From NCBI RefSeq assembly GCF_000321225.1, contig NW_004450276.1:652300-716299 (forward strand): 64,000 bases of DNA. Reading direction: 5' to 3'. Both the position numbers and the translations under genes were made by a program. The stretch comes from Odobenus rosmarus divergens (Eukaryota > Chordata > Mammalia > Carnivora > Odobenidae). Each line of letters starts with the position of its first letter. The first letter of the stretch is position 1. The notes below the pieces were generated by a model. That model was given only the letters and a program-made list of their open reading frames with translations. It had not been told where the DNA came from and did no database searches. Shown here piece after piece: positions 34,431-45,790 of this stretch.

Positions 34431-34583
34431 GGAGCGGGTGGTGGTGCAGATGGAATAGTGGTTACAAATAGTGAAATATATTAGCAATAACGGGAGCCAA
34501 GTTTTTCATGGTTACAGAAGCGAGTTATAAATATGAAGGGGAGAAAATCAGAGTAAACCCTGTGGTGTTGGAAGGTAATTGGT

Positions 34584-34744
34584 AAAAAACAAAATAAAAC
34601 AAAAAACAAAACAAAACAAAAACCTCTTGTTTTTCAATACACACACACATACATATACTCTTATGAAAATAATCTAGATGTGCATATATGTGTATACACA
34701 AGCACACACACACACAAGCACACACACACACACACGTACACACC
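34584..34744. repeat. (CAAAA)n and interrupted (CA)n
   Basis: 34584-34622 is a CAAAA/TAAAA repeat. 34639-34649 and 34692-34744 are CA runs with a few interruptions. Confidence 0.9.
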
Positions 34745-34829
34745 CATTCCCTAACTCTGCCCACTGAGAGGACTGGTAAAAATGATACCCCAACAGCAAT
34801 GAGCACTTTTAGCACCCAAATCATGGCTT

Positions 34830-35905
34830 CTAAATATTGTATTTCACTATAAGGAAAGTAGGGGTCCTTGGAGAAGTAGCTGATTCCAAACCCAGTGCAA
34901 GCAATGCATATGATGAGTCAGGGACATCTCCTTGTACTAGAAATCACAGAAGTATTAAAAGAATATGTTAAAAGGACACAGAGGTTAGCTTGAAGGGGTT
35001 GCCACCAGCCAAATATGTGGCAATGTGAGCATGATAATAATACAAACCAATTAGAACTCATTAAATAACATAGGAAATCATAAGTCCATACATTAAATTA
35101 AATAGCTGTAAAGTGTGAGGATAAATGAAATATTTACACAGTTTCAAAGAACCTCCTCCCTGCAAAATTCTTGGTAATTACAAATAGGAAAAGAGTACAC
35201 ACTACCAGCAGTTGATCATGTATCATCTGAGAGGACACAGTACTATTTCTATCATATCCCTGACCAAGATACATAATCTGATTCTAATCATGAGGAAACT
35301 TTAGACACTCTAAATTGAGGGACATTCTAAGAAATCACCTGCCTATAATCTTCAAAAGTGTTAGGTAAGTCAAAGACAAAGGAACTATTTCAGACGAAAG
35401 ACTCTAAAAAAGACATGACAACTAAATACAACACAAAATTCTGCACTGAATCCTTTTGCCATAAAGGACATTATTAGGACAACTGGCAAAATTTGAGTGA
35501 GGTCTGAGGACTAGATGGTTGTAATGTATCAATTCTAGTGGTAGTGTTACTTAGGAGAGTATCCCTGTTTGTAGGAAATACATGCTAAGGTAATAAGGAC
35601 AGCGACACACTTTCAAATGATTCAGGAAAAATGTCTTTTGTACTGTTCTTTTTAAAAGATTTTATTTATTTATTTATTTATTTATTTATTTGTCAGAGAG
35701 AGAGAGAGAGCACAAGCAGGGGGAGCAGAGGGAGAGGGAGAAGCAGCCTCTCTGCTGAGCAAGGAGCCTGACTGGGGACTCCATCCCAGGGCTAAGGATC
35801 ATGACCTGAGCCAAAGGCAGATGCTCAACCGACTGAGCTACCCAGGTGTCCCTTTCGTACTGTTCTTGAACATTTCTATAAGTTTGTAGTTATTTCAATT
35901 TTTTT
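34830..35905 (+). mobile_element. Old LINE-1 3' end, split by a SINEC
   Basis: AAAGGACATTATTAGGACAA (35463-35482), TAGGAAATACATGCTAAGGT (35573-35592) and, after the SINE, ATTTCTATAAGTTTGTAGTT (35872-35891) reproduce in order the distal 3' UTR of an old mammalian L1. The upstream limit near 34830 is uncertain. Confidence 0.6.
35651..35851 (-). mobile_element. SINEC, antisense
   Basis: The TTTATTTATTTATTTA tail complement is at left and the head complement at right, ending ACCCAGGTGTCC. The 16-bp TSD has one mismatch: CTTTTGTACTGTTCTT (35635-35650) and CTTTCGTACTGTTCTT (35852-35867). Confidence 0.96.
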
Positions 35906-35907
35906 TG

Positions 35908-36266
35908 CTCTTTTTTTATTTAAATTCAATTAATTAACATATAGTGTATTATTAGCTTAAGAGGTAGAATTTAGTGATTCATCAGTTTCCTAAAACACCC
36001 AGTGTTCATAATATCATGTGCCCTCCTTTAAGGCCCATCACCCCGTTACCCCATCTGCCTGCCCCCCTCCCCTCCAGCAAACCTCAGTTTGTTTTCTACA
36101 GTTAAGAGTCTCTTTTGGTTTGTCTCCCTCTCTGGTTTCATTTTACTTTATTTTTTCCTCTCTTCCCCTATGATCATCTGTTTTGTTTCTTAAATTCCAC
36201 ATATGAGTGCAATCATATGATAATTGCCTTTCTCTGATTGACTTATTTTGCTTAGCATAATTCCCT
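35908..36266 (-). mobile_element. Carnivoran LINE-1 3' UTR, 5'-truncated, antisense
   Basis: AATTAACATATAGTGTATTA, then 'aagagtctcttttggtttgt' and 'gacttattttgcttagcata', match the antisense L1 at 1057-1330. Only the 3' ~360 bases were inserted. Confidence 0.85.
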
Positions 36267-36767
36267 CAAAATTTTAAAACAATTAAAAATAAGAATTAAA
36301 AACAGGTACTCAAACAAATACTTGCTCACAAACATTCATAGCAGCACTATACACAAATGCTAGAAACAAACCAATGCCCATCGATGGATAAACTGATAAA
36401 TAAAATGTGTTGTATACAATGGGGTATTATTCAACCATAAAAAGAAATGAAATACAGATACATGCTATACCTGGGTGAAACTTGTAAATAGTATAAGTGA
36501 AGAAAGTCACAAAAGGTCACATATTGTATGATTCCATTTATATAAAATACCCAGAATAAGTAAAACCATAGAGACAGGGGGTGGAAGGAACCAGGAGAGT
36601 GATTGTTTAATGGGTATGGGGCTTTCTTTTGGGATGACGGACATGTTTTGAAACTTAATAAATGTGGTAGTTACAGAACATCATGAATGTACTACATGGC
36701 ACTGAGTTGTACACATTAAAATGTGTTTTATGTTAGCTTCACCCAAATAAAAAATATTAATCTCATT
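36267..36767 (+). mobile_element. Old LINE-1 end of ORF2 and 3' UTR, sense
   Basis: GGTACTCAAACAAATACTTG, 'aacattcatagcagcactat', 'ccatcgatggataaactgat' and AACTTAATAAATGTGGTAGT follow old L1 order. 'gcaatgcaaattgtacaacc' at 33939-33958 may be its upstream part, displaced by later insertions. Confidence 0.75.
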
Positions 36768-37680
36768 CTTAAAAAGATCATTCCAACTGCTATATTGAAA
36801 AAATTCTGTATAGTGGGGTATAAACTCCAATTAGCACCCTAAGGCAGAAAGCCAGTTTGAGTAGTAGAAATGGATGTGGTAAGGGGCCTCTGGGTGGTGC
36901 AGTCAGGGAAGTATTTGACTCTTGAGTTTGGCTCAGGTCATGAGCTCAGGGTCTTGAGATCAAGCCCCATGTTGGCTCTGGCTCAGCGCGGAGACTTCTA
37001 AGTTTTTCTCTCCCTCTCCCTCTGCCCCTCCCTGTGCTCAGGGCTTGTGCTCTCTTTCTCTAAAATAAATAAATCTTTAAAAAAAAAAGAAAAGAAAAGA
37101 AATGGAGGTGGTAAGAAGCAGTTAGATTCTGAGTGTATTTTGAAGGTAGAGCCAACAGAAATTCCCTCGGGATTAGATGTGAGGTGTGAAATATAGAAAG
37201 GAATCTCTAATAATTCCAAGGATTTGGGACTTAGCAAGTGAAAGAATATAGTTGCCTTCAATTAATATGGAAAGGCTGCAGCAGAGGCTGAATAATTAGA
37301 GTTTAGTTTTGACCAAGTTGAGTTTAAGATAAAGATAACTGAGTAGAGATTTGAATAGGCATTTGGATGTACAAGTCTGGAATTTGAGAGAGAAATTCAG
37401 GCTGTAGATATAAGAGTTGGTAGTTATTACCGTAGTGATATTTAAAACTGTTACAGAGGATGAGAACATCGTTGAAGACCCAGAAAAGAAGAGGAACAGG
37501 GACTGAACCCTAAGACACGTCCATATTCAGGAGTATGAGGGAAGAGAAGTTCACAAAAAGGTACTGAAGTTATTAACATAAGAAGTATTAACCCATGGAA
37601 AACCATGAGAATGTTGTCCTGGAAGCTATGCAAAGAAGATATCAGGGAGGAATGTGTGATAGTTTGTGTCAAATCCTGCT
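36768..37680 (-). mobile_element. L2 LINE, antisense, second part of the split copy
   Basis: 'cattccaactgctatattga', then TTTTGAAGGTAGAGCCAACA (37139-37158), 'agtttaagataaagataact' and 'aacagggactgaaccctaag' (37495-37514), continue the L2 alignment where 33935 stopped. A SINEC sits at 36884-37097. Confidence 0.8.
36884..37097 (+). mobile_element. SINEC, sense
   Basis: Head GGGCCTCTGGGTGGTGCAGT, tail TAAAATAAATAAATCTTT plus A/G-rich run. The 18-bp TSD has one mismatch: AGAAATGGATGTGGTAAG (36866-36883) and AGAAATGGAGGTGGTAAG (37098-37115). Confidence 0.95.
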
Positions 37681-37689
37681 AATATCTCT

Positions 37690-39890
37690 CATAAAACGAC
37701 AGAGCTTTTTCAAGGTACATATTAGATGCAAACTCATTTGAGATCGTTATTGGTTTTTTAATGAAATTACCCTTTTATATTTTTGAAATGTCCTTCTTTA
37801 CTTCTGATAAGGCTCTTTATCTTGAATTATATTGTCCGATATTAATGGAGCCACATCAGCTTTTTTTATAGTGTTTGCATAGTATAACTTTTTAAATCAT
37901 TTTACTTTCAGCCTATCAGTGTCTTTATATGTAAAGTGTGTCTTTTCTAAACAGCACATAGTTGGATCTTGCTTTGTTATTCAGACAAAACAGAAACTGA
38001 CAACAGAGTATTCATTCCTTTTGCATCTAATGCAATTACTGATATGATGGAAGTCTGTGAGCTAACTAATCTCTAGTTGTCCCTGTCCTTTGTTCAAACT
38101 TCTCTGCCTTCCTTTCAACAAAAATTTTATTTTTTCATTTTAGTTTTTCTTTTTAACTATATACTTCTGTATTTTGTTCAGTGGTTACTCTTGACATTAT
38201 TATATGTATATGTATATGCAACATTTTCAGTTTACTTTGAATTGTTCTGTCGCTTCACATATAGGAACCATACAAATTAAATTTCATTAACCCCCCCCCC
38301 ATCCTTTGAGCTAGTTTTATCATTTTACTTTTAGGTATGTTATAAAGTACATCAATAGAAAATATTCAAAAGCCTTCAGAATTACTTCTTATGTTACTCT
38401 TCATTTCTATTGATCTATTCCTCAATTTGGGAATATTTCTCCTTTAGCCTGACAATTTTTCTGTATTATTTCTTTTAGTATCAGATCATCTCAACCTATG
38501 CTTATTAGAAAACACCTCTATGTTAGCTTCATTTTTTTCTATTTTTTTTATTATGTTCAGTCAGCCACTGTATAGTACATCATTAGTTTTTGATGTAGTG
38601 TTCAATGATTCATTAGTTACATATAACACCCAGTGCACATCATAACACCTTATAAAGTTTATTTTTGCTGAGTAGAGAATTCTAGCTGAGCATATTTTTT
38701 ACTCAGTACTCTAAAGAAATCATGCCATAATATTCTGACTTCCATTGTTTCTGACTAAAAGTCAATCTCATTTATTTGTTGTTCCCCTGAATATAATGTG
38801 TCTTTTACCCTTTGGCTGCTTTTAAGATTTTCTCTTATTCTTTGCTGTTCAACAATTTGACTATGATATGCCAAGATGTAAGCTTTCCTTGTATTTTTCC
38901 ACATTGGAGTTTGATAATATTGAACCTGTAGGTTGAGATTTATTATCAATTTTAGGAAATTTTCAGCCATTCTCTCTTGAAATATTCATTCTGTCTCATT
39001 TTCTCTTTCTTCTCCTTCAGGGTTTCTGATCGCAACTATTAGAGCATTTGTAATTGTCCTTCTTGTCACAAATGCTATTTTTCCTCCATTCTTTTCCACC
39101 CTCTATTTCAGTTTAAATCATTTCTATTCATCTTCACACTTACTGGTCCTTTCTTTTGTTATGTCCAGTTGGTCATTAAGCCCACCTGGTGAATTTCCAA
39201 CTTCAGATATTGTATTTTTCAGTCCTATATTGTCAGTTTGGTTCCTCCATAGCATTTCATTGTTCTTTTAAAATTCTCCATCCTTTCATTGATTTTTCCT
39301 ATTTTTCATGTATTTCTTTAAAAGAATCATAATGGTTGAAGTCTTTAATCTGTTCTTTCCAATATCTGAGTCATCCACGGGTCAGCTTCTTTTAACTATT
39401 TTTCCTCTTGGTTATTTTCTCATAATTGTTAACATGTCTCATACTATTTTTACTGTATGTCAGGTATTCTGATAAAAGAACTGTAGAAACTGGAGGAAGT
39501 AGTGTTTGCCAGCAGAGAGGAAATACAATTTCTTGTCCCTGACAACTAGTGTAACTGATTATCTTGATCCAAGCAGGAATAGCACTGGGTTGAAGCTGAG
39601 TTGCTCCATTAGTTTTGGTTCACTTCTAGTTTCAAATGTTTTGAAGGCAAGATCTGCTCCGTGTGTATTGATCCCTCTCTGCTTCCTAGTTCCACCTTCA
39701 GCTTCCAACATCTACTGTGCTCAGCAAAATGCTAAAAAGATGTACAATAAGCAGGAATTAGGGAGAATGAGTACTGAATTTGAGGTAGCTCCAGGTTCCA
39801 ATCTGTCACCAGATGGCTTAAAGTTCTGTTGGCCTCTCTTTACCCCAGAATGTCCATCTTCCTGTAGCAGACTCTGCTATATATAATTGT
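37690..39890 (-). mobile_element. Old LINE-1, antisense, ~2.2 kb
   Basis: Landmarks in order: 'gatattaatggagccacatc' (37839-37858), 'aaacagcacatagttggatc' (37950-37969), TGGCTGCTTTTAAGATTTTC (38813-38832), 'aacaatttgactatgatatg' (38851-38870), GGAAATTTTCAGCCATTCTC (38954-38973) and 'tactgtatgtcaggtattct' (39451-39470). They match the reverse of the upstream half of an old L1. A short young L1 end (38541-38649) interrupts it. A C-run sits at 38291-38300. Confidence 0.65.
38541..38649 (-). mobile_element. Carnivoran LINE-1 extreme 3' end, antisense (~110 bp)
   Basis: CATTAGTTTTTGATGTAGTG and 'tgattcattagttacatata', then ACACCCAGTG, are the complement of the L1 3' terminus seen at 9850-9940. 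Very strongly 5'-truncated. Confidence 0.85.
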
Positions 39891-40714
39891 CTTGCCCATG
39901 TTCAGACATGACAATTTGCCCCTCAGATGAAATTGGCTTTACTCACTTAGGAAAGGTTCACCCTTTTCTGGAATGTATTTCCTTTATATTTCTTTGCATC
40001 CATAGCTCTCTACTAGCTTTAAAATATATAGAGATTTTATAGTTACTTATTCTATTATGGCAGGAGTAATGGTTTGTCATGTACTTTTGATCCTAGCTAC
40101 AAGAGAAATTTTTGACCTTTATCTTATTTCACTTTCCTCCCTTTCTCTCCCAATTTCCTTCCCACAACCCAGGAAACAGAGGTGTTTTTATATACCTCCT
40201 TCTTTCCAATTCCAAATGGCTACCTACGCATTAATCACAAATACTCATATTTCTATATATTTTGAGCGTATTGTATGACCTGATTTAGCAATTTATATGC
40301 CAAAATGTAGGGGGATTAGTGCAAAAATACTTTATTAAATTCCTTTTCAACTAAATAGATAGGCTTACAAGATAATTATCTTGGCTGCAAAGACGTATTT
40401 TGAATGTCAAAAGCTGACATTATTTCTATACCTGTAACAAATCCTAATCCCCAACTCCCACAACCAGGATATGGATGTCCCAAACCAATTAGGGTCAATT
40501 TTGTGGACTTGAGAAAGAAAACAAAAATTGGATTACACATTTAAAAATATTAGTTTTGTACATTAGAGCCTTATATAGGGCAATAACAATGAGAATAAAA
40601 AAAGAGAGAGCAAATACAAAAGACTGCTTTAGTGGCAGATTCTTTAGGAAAGTGCAAACTTACTTTATTTCTTCCTTCTCACAAAACATGAATTTCTATT
40701 TATAGTCATACCTA
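39891..40714. other. Unique non-coding DNA
   Basis: Nothing recognised beyond AT-rich composition. Confidence 0.5.
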
Positions 40715-41172
40715 GTTGAACAGTGTCCCTCCAAAATTCATGTCTGCCAAGAAGCCCAGAATATGACCTTATTTGAAAAGAGATTCTTTGTAGATGTAAC
40801 CAAGTTGAGATGAGGTCATACTAGATTAGGATGGGCTCCAAATCCAATGACTGGTGTCCTTAGAAGGAGAGGGAGATTTGAAGGTGCACAGAGACACAGA
40901 GGAGACACACAGGGAAGAAGGCCATGCAAAGAAGAAGGCAGAGATTGGAGTGATACAGCTATAAGCCAAGGGATGTCAAGGACTGTCGGCAACAACCAGA
41001 AGCTAGAAGAGAGACATGGAGCAGACTCTTTCCGAGCCCCCAGAAGGAACCAACCTGGAAACACTTTGATATTGGACTTCTAGACTCTAGAACTCTAAGA
41101 GAATAAATTTCTGTTTTTTCAAGCCACCCGGCTTATGGCAATTTGTTAAGGTAGCCCTAGGAAACTAATAAC
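40715..41172 (+). mobile_element. MLT1-type solitary LTR
   Basis: AGATGTAACCAAGTTGAGAT, 'tccaatgactggtgtcctta', 'agaagctagaagagagacat' and AGAGAATAAATTTCTGTTTT, ending GGAAACTAATAACA, give a nearly full-length MLT1 LTR. It is better preserved than the one at 14147. Confidence 0.88.
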
Positions 41173-41366
41173 AGTTGCCAATTCTTTTAAAACAAACAGT
41201 GGGGGGAAAAAATAAGACAAATTTCTGTTTTTTTTAATTCTGTTTTTCTGTCTGATATTGTTAATAATTTGCAGTATGGGGAAAGAATTATTTGCATATT
41301 TGTTTATCACATGGATCTATAAAGGACAATCAAATTTCTCACTATGAAAATAAAAATAAATAAATA

Positions 41367-42396
41367 GGGGCAGAGCAAGATGGCAGAGGAGTAGGAGACC
41401 TGGATTTCGTCTGGTCTCAGGAATTCAGCTGAATAGGGATCAAACCATTCTGAACACCTACGAACTCAACAGGAGATCGAAGAGAAGAATAGCAACAACT
41501 CTCTGAACAGAAAAGCGACCACTTTCTGGAAGGTAGGACGTGCAGAGAAGTGAATCCGAGGCGATAGTCGGGAGGATAGACGGCGGGGGAGGGGCCTCCG
41601 TCGGCCACTTCTGGCAAGTGCTAGAGCCCCGGAGCACAAAATTGGAACTTTTAGAAGTCTGCTCCGCTGAGGGACGTCGCTCCAGTGGCTAAGCGGGGGG
41701 TGGAACCCTCGCTGGGATAGTGTGGTCTCAGGACCCTCAGGGTCACAGAAAGACCAGGGGTGCCTGAGTGCGGCAGAGCTCCTGGGTATCAGAGCGGGGA
41801 AGCCGGCTGCAGAGACGGAGCCGAGGCGCGGGCTCTCAGCTCAGGGTTGCCATAAACTGTGATCGGTGACAGTCGGGCCACTGCTCCTCCAGCAGGGACC
41901 CAACAAGCGGCAGATCCGGGGAGACTCCCCTTCCTCCCCCGGGAGGAGCGGCGCGGGAGCGCACCACAGGGATCTGCTGGGTTTGGAGACTCCACACGGG
42001 GTCGGGAGCCAGAGATAGAAACGCTCGGTCAGGGGCCGGGTGAGCACGGAGTGCGGCCGGAGACCGGGGAGACGGGAGTGACGGACTGCTTTTCTCTGGG
42101 GGCGCACTGGGGAGCGGGGCCCCGAGTTCTCGGCTCCTTCAGGTGGAGATTGGGAGGCCACCATTTTCACTGTCGTCCTCCAAAACTATATGGAAAGCTT
42201 GCAGGGAACAAAAGCTCCCGAGAGCAAACCCGAGCAGATTGCTTAGCCCGGACTGACAAGGGCGGGGCAATTCCGCCTCCGGCAAAGACATCTGAGAACT
42301 ACAGCAACAGGCCCCTCCCCCAGAAGATCAGCAAGAACAGCCAGCCAAGACCAAGTTTACCGATCAATGAGAACGGGAGAACTCCAGCGCTAGGGN
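41367..42396 (+). promoter_or_regulatory. L1 5' UTR / internal promoter region
   Basis: L1 5' UTRs carry an internal RNA polymerase II promoter. This one is GC-rich with many CpGs (for example CGGCGCGGGAGCGCACC near 41950-41966). CpG retention suggests recent insertion, since old methylated copies lose CpGs. An antisense open frame of 109 codons lies at 41841-42170. Confidence 0.65.
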
Positions 42397-42917
42397 NNNN
42401 NNNNNNNNNNNNNNNNNNNNNNNNNNNNNNNNNNNNNNNNNNNNNNNNNNNNNNNNNNNNNNNNNNNNNNNNNNNNNNNNNNNNNNNNNNNNNNNNNNNN
42501 NNNNNNNNNNNNNNNNNNNNNNNNNNNNNNNNNNNNNNNNNNNNNNNNNNNNNNNNNNNNNNNNNNNNNNNNNNNNNNNNNNNNNNNNNNNNNNNNNNNN
42601 NNNNNNNNNNNNNNNNNNNNNNNNNNNNNNNNNNNNNNNNNNNNNNNNNNNNNNNNNNNNNNNNNNNNNNNNNNNNNNNNNNNNNNNNNNNNNNNNNNNN
42701 NNNNNNNNNNNNNNNNNNNNNNNNNNNNNNNNNNNNNNNNNNNNNNNNNNNNNNNNNNNNNNNNNNNNNNNNNNNNNNNNNNNNNNNNNNNNNNNNNNNN
42801 NNNNNNNNNNNNNNNNNNNNNNNNNNNNNNNNNNNNNNNNNNNNNNNNNNNNNNNNNNNNNNNNNNNNNNNNNNNNNNNNNNNNNNNNNNNNNNNNNNNN
42901 NNNNNNNNNNNNNNNNN
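42397..42917. other. Assembly gap (521 Ns)
   Basis: Undetermined bases. The open frames drawn across it are artefacts of the Ns. Confidence 1.
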
Positions 42918-43044
42918 ACTGGGTGTTATGCGCAAACAATGAATCATGGAACACTACATCAAAAACTAATGATGTAATGTATGGTGATATACATAACAAT
43001 AAAAAAATTTAAAGATAAAAAAATTAATTAAATAAATAAATAAT

Positions 43045-43215
43045 AAAGAATCAAAGGTGATACCAAGGTGCTTGGCTGAAATACTAGTGACAATAAGAAA
43101 ATATTCCAAAAATATTAGGTAAACGAAACTATCTGACAAATTAGCAGGTTGATGAATACATCAGGCCTGAGAGAACAACATGAATTCAAGTGAAGAAATT
43201 GTACATGTAGTTAAA
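43045..43215 (-). mobile_element. Possible L2 fragment, antisense
   Basis: 'ggtgataccaaggtgcttgg' resembles the L2 phrase found near 21812-21825 ('gatgtcaaggtttt'). Weak. Confidence 0.3.
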
Positions 43216-43239
43216 AATAACACAAATCCAAATTACTAC

Positions 43240-43440
43240 TAATTACAATGGCACCATTTATTGAGAACTACTCCACACTCTGCTAATTGCTTTACATCAT
43301 CTAATTGGAAAAAAAAATCCTATATAGTAGATATTATGATCCCAATATTCAAATGACAAAACCTGAAGCTCTAAAAGTTTAACTTGCATTCCACACAGGC
43401 AACCCCAGGTTTTGAATTTCAAGTCTGTAGGATTCGAAAA
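43240..43440 (-). mobile_element. MIR SINE, antisense
   Basis: 'caccatttattgagaactac', 'gctaattgctttacatcatc' and 'atgacaaaacctgaagctct' match the reversed MIR tail and core. Confidence 0.65.
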
Positions 43441-45164
43441 TCTTGGCTCCAAATCTTAGCTTTTGTTCTCTACTATCTCATTTCAGGGCAAGGGGGACTT
43501 TTTTTCTAGAGTATTGGTTTAGATGGAAATTCGGATTCTTCTGATTTTCTTTGGAGAATATTATAAATGATTTATACGATCCTTCCCTAAATCTTTCCTG
43601 AAGCCATTTTTGACTTGATATTTGCTTTTTAACTTCTAATTCTCTTACAGAAATAGAAACCTTTACTTATTATGGTGCATACTCAGAGTGCTTGATGGGT
43701 CCATTCTGAGTGAAGCTTCTCTGGGTAAGTTAAGTGAGTACTGACAAACTGATATAATCCAGCATTTTATAACTCTATCTTTTCATCAGAGAGAAGTTTT
43801 GCAAGAAGCTGCAACGTTTGAAGGCAAGGGAAGACATTAATTAAAACTCAGTTGCAAAGCAGCAATTCCAAATAACCTATTAGTTTGGAAATCAGATATT
43901 CTCGCTAATCGATTTTCTTATTTGGCCTGAAAAGGAAAAATATGGAAGGGCTTATTTTGGATTCCTTTAAATATTCCCATCCTTTTCAAAGCAGAAATAT
44001 CCTTTCAAGTTGTACAAATTACAGAATGCAATTATGTATCTTTTCACCGAGTGTAAGACCTTCTTCTGTCTGCTGAGGATATCCCCCAGATGACTATCAT
44101 GACAGATCGTCAGTCACAAGCCCTGCCTGTACTGATTCAGCGCCTCAATTGACCAGACATTGTAACCTGCCACCACCCAGCTCTTTCAAAGAGAGATAAA
44201 TAGCTGAGTGCGGTCAGTGAGCTGATGATTCCAGTGTCAACATTTCCTCATTTCTTGAGTGGTATCATAGCACATTTAACAGGAGAGATGGCTGGAAATG
44301 GATCCCCTGTGCTCTCACGGAGATAGAGCCCTCTAGATCAGAAATACCATTGCCAAATATTATAGTATCCAATTATCTGGGGCACTTTCTCCAGAGTTGC
44401 TATTGCCATGATACCTAAGCAATTAAGCAATTCTGTTGGCGTGGAGTTCTACCATCCTTCTTGTGCTTAAATAGATGACAGAATTGATTGTCTGAGGTCA
44501 CACGTAAGGTCAGTACTCAACAATCACTACACAAATACTTGATGGTGTTTGTGATGAAGTCAAGTGAGGAACAAATTGAAGACTACAAATCTCTGTCTTA
44601 TGCTTTGCTTAGACTCTGAGACAGACTTCTAATGCAACCCTTCTTCCTGCAAGCACAGAATGAGAAATACAGCTCCAGACAATTAAAATAATAGTCATTG
44701 AATCTACAGTTATCTAACAGTTAAAAATTAATTTTAAAAAGATAATACTGCGGCCCCTTTTTTGTCACTGCTTGCTATATTGCTGTTTTGGTCATTTGAA
44801 ACTGCTAATCAATACTTTATTTCACTTTTTGAATTCTTATCTGTTCATTTGACATTTATTGCTGTTGATGTTAAAGATGTTTGAAAAACAGTACATGGTT
44901 GGTCTGCTTTATGGTTATTTATATTTCCAAGAAATCACTATACTGTAAAAGCAAAGAATGGCCACATAAAATGTTAGGTCAAAATGATATGGCTGGTTAT
45001 TAACTATTAATTCCTATTACATGCATTTTAATGTGTCCATGAATTAGTTAATGATTATAAGTGAAAGGTTTAGGATTAAGAAGAACACATTTTAAAAAGG
45101 CCACATCTTCCTATTACAATAGTACCGTTAATTTTTGTTGAGTTTTATTTAGAATAAAATTCCT
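43441..45164. other. Unique non-coding DNA
   Basis: About 1.7 kb with no recognised repeat. 43850-44300 has balanced composition and many short homeobox-type words. No gene supported. Confidence 0.45.
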
Positions 45165-45790
45165 TCTATACTGGTCATTTAGGACACTTTCAGCTGCATT
45201 AAACAAAAGGCAATTCAGAATAGCACAAACAATAAGGATATTCATCGCAAAAATCAAAGTCCAGAGGTAGGTCTTTTGAAGAGTTGGCTAATGTGACAGC
45301 TAAATTATATCAGCAAAGACCCAACCATTTCTTTTCTAAGGTGATGAGCTTGTCCCAGTTTGCCTGGGACAATCCTGGTTTTAGTATTTAAAGCTCAGCA
45401 TCCTGGAAACACCCTCAGTCCTGGACAAATGGGATGGTTGGTCACCCTATTAACTCCCCCATTCTTAGAGTGTTAGCTTTAGTCCTCAGGCTGTACTTTT
45501 GTTCCTAAAAGTGATTATATCAGCTCTAATTTTCCTCATCCAAATATGTTCAGAGACAGAAAAGAACAAGTCTCTCTCCTTGCCTCTATATAAGAGCAAA
45601 TGAACTCTTAGAACCTGTCCAACAGACTTCACCAACATCCCATCAGTCAAAACTGTTTGACATCCCCTTTCTTCAACCAGTCAATGGCAAAGGAAATGGA
45701 ATTGGCACGATGGGCCTAATCTAATCAAGATTTAGCCCCCTGGGGCTGGGAAGCCATCTTCTCAAAGCACAGTAATAAGGAAAACAAGGA
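45165..45790 (+). repeat. Old interspersed repeat (L1 3' UTR type), split by a MITE
   Basis: 'tcagctgcattaaacaaaag' and TCCAGAGGTAGGTC, then after the MITE 'agtgttagctttagtcctca' (45469-45488), CAGTCAATGGCAAAGGAAAT and CCCCCTGGGGCTGGGAAGCC (45736-45755), form one remembered ancient repeat in order. Confidence 0.55.
45337..45449. mobile_element. Palindromic DNA-transposon MITE (~113 bp)
   Basis: The left end AAGGTGATGAGC...GTCCCAGTTTGCCTGGGAC pairs with the right end GTCCTGGACAAATGGGATGGTTGGTCACCCT as imperfect inverted repeats. It interrupts the older repeat cleanly. Superfamily not settled; no clear TSD. Confidence 0.6.

Larger units (their letters stand above)
41367..43029 (+). mobile_element. 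Young carnivoran LINE-1, 5' end present, body lost in assembly gap
   Basis: GGGGCAGAGCAAGATGGCAG at 41367 begins a ~1-kb GC- and CpG-rich 5' UTR, quite unlike the surrounding AT-rich DNA. After 521 Ns the sequence resumes in the last ~100 bases of the L1 3' UTR (ACTGGGTGTTATGCGCAAAC), with an A-rich tail. AAATAAATAAATA flanks it at 41354-41366 and 43030-43042, although this motif is low-complexity. Both true ends are present, so the source is probably a full-length ~6-kb copy and the gap size is too small. Whether its ORFs are intact cannot be told. Confidence 0.88.

Noticed and set aside
39506..39886. 126-codon plus-strand frame
   Set aside because: It is antisense to an old L1 relic; no domain recognised.
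41859..42977. 372-codon open frame
   Set aside because: Most of it is undetermined bases in the 521-N gap; the rest is L1 5' UTR and 3' UTR. The antisense frames across the same gap are equally artificial.
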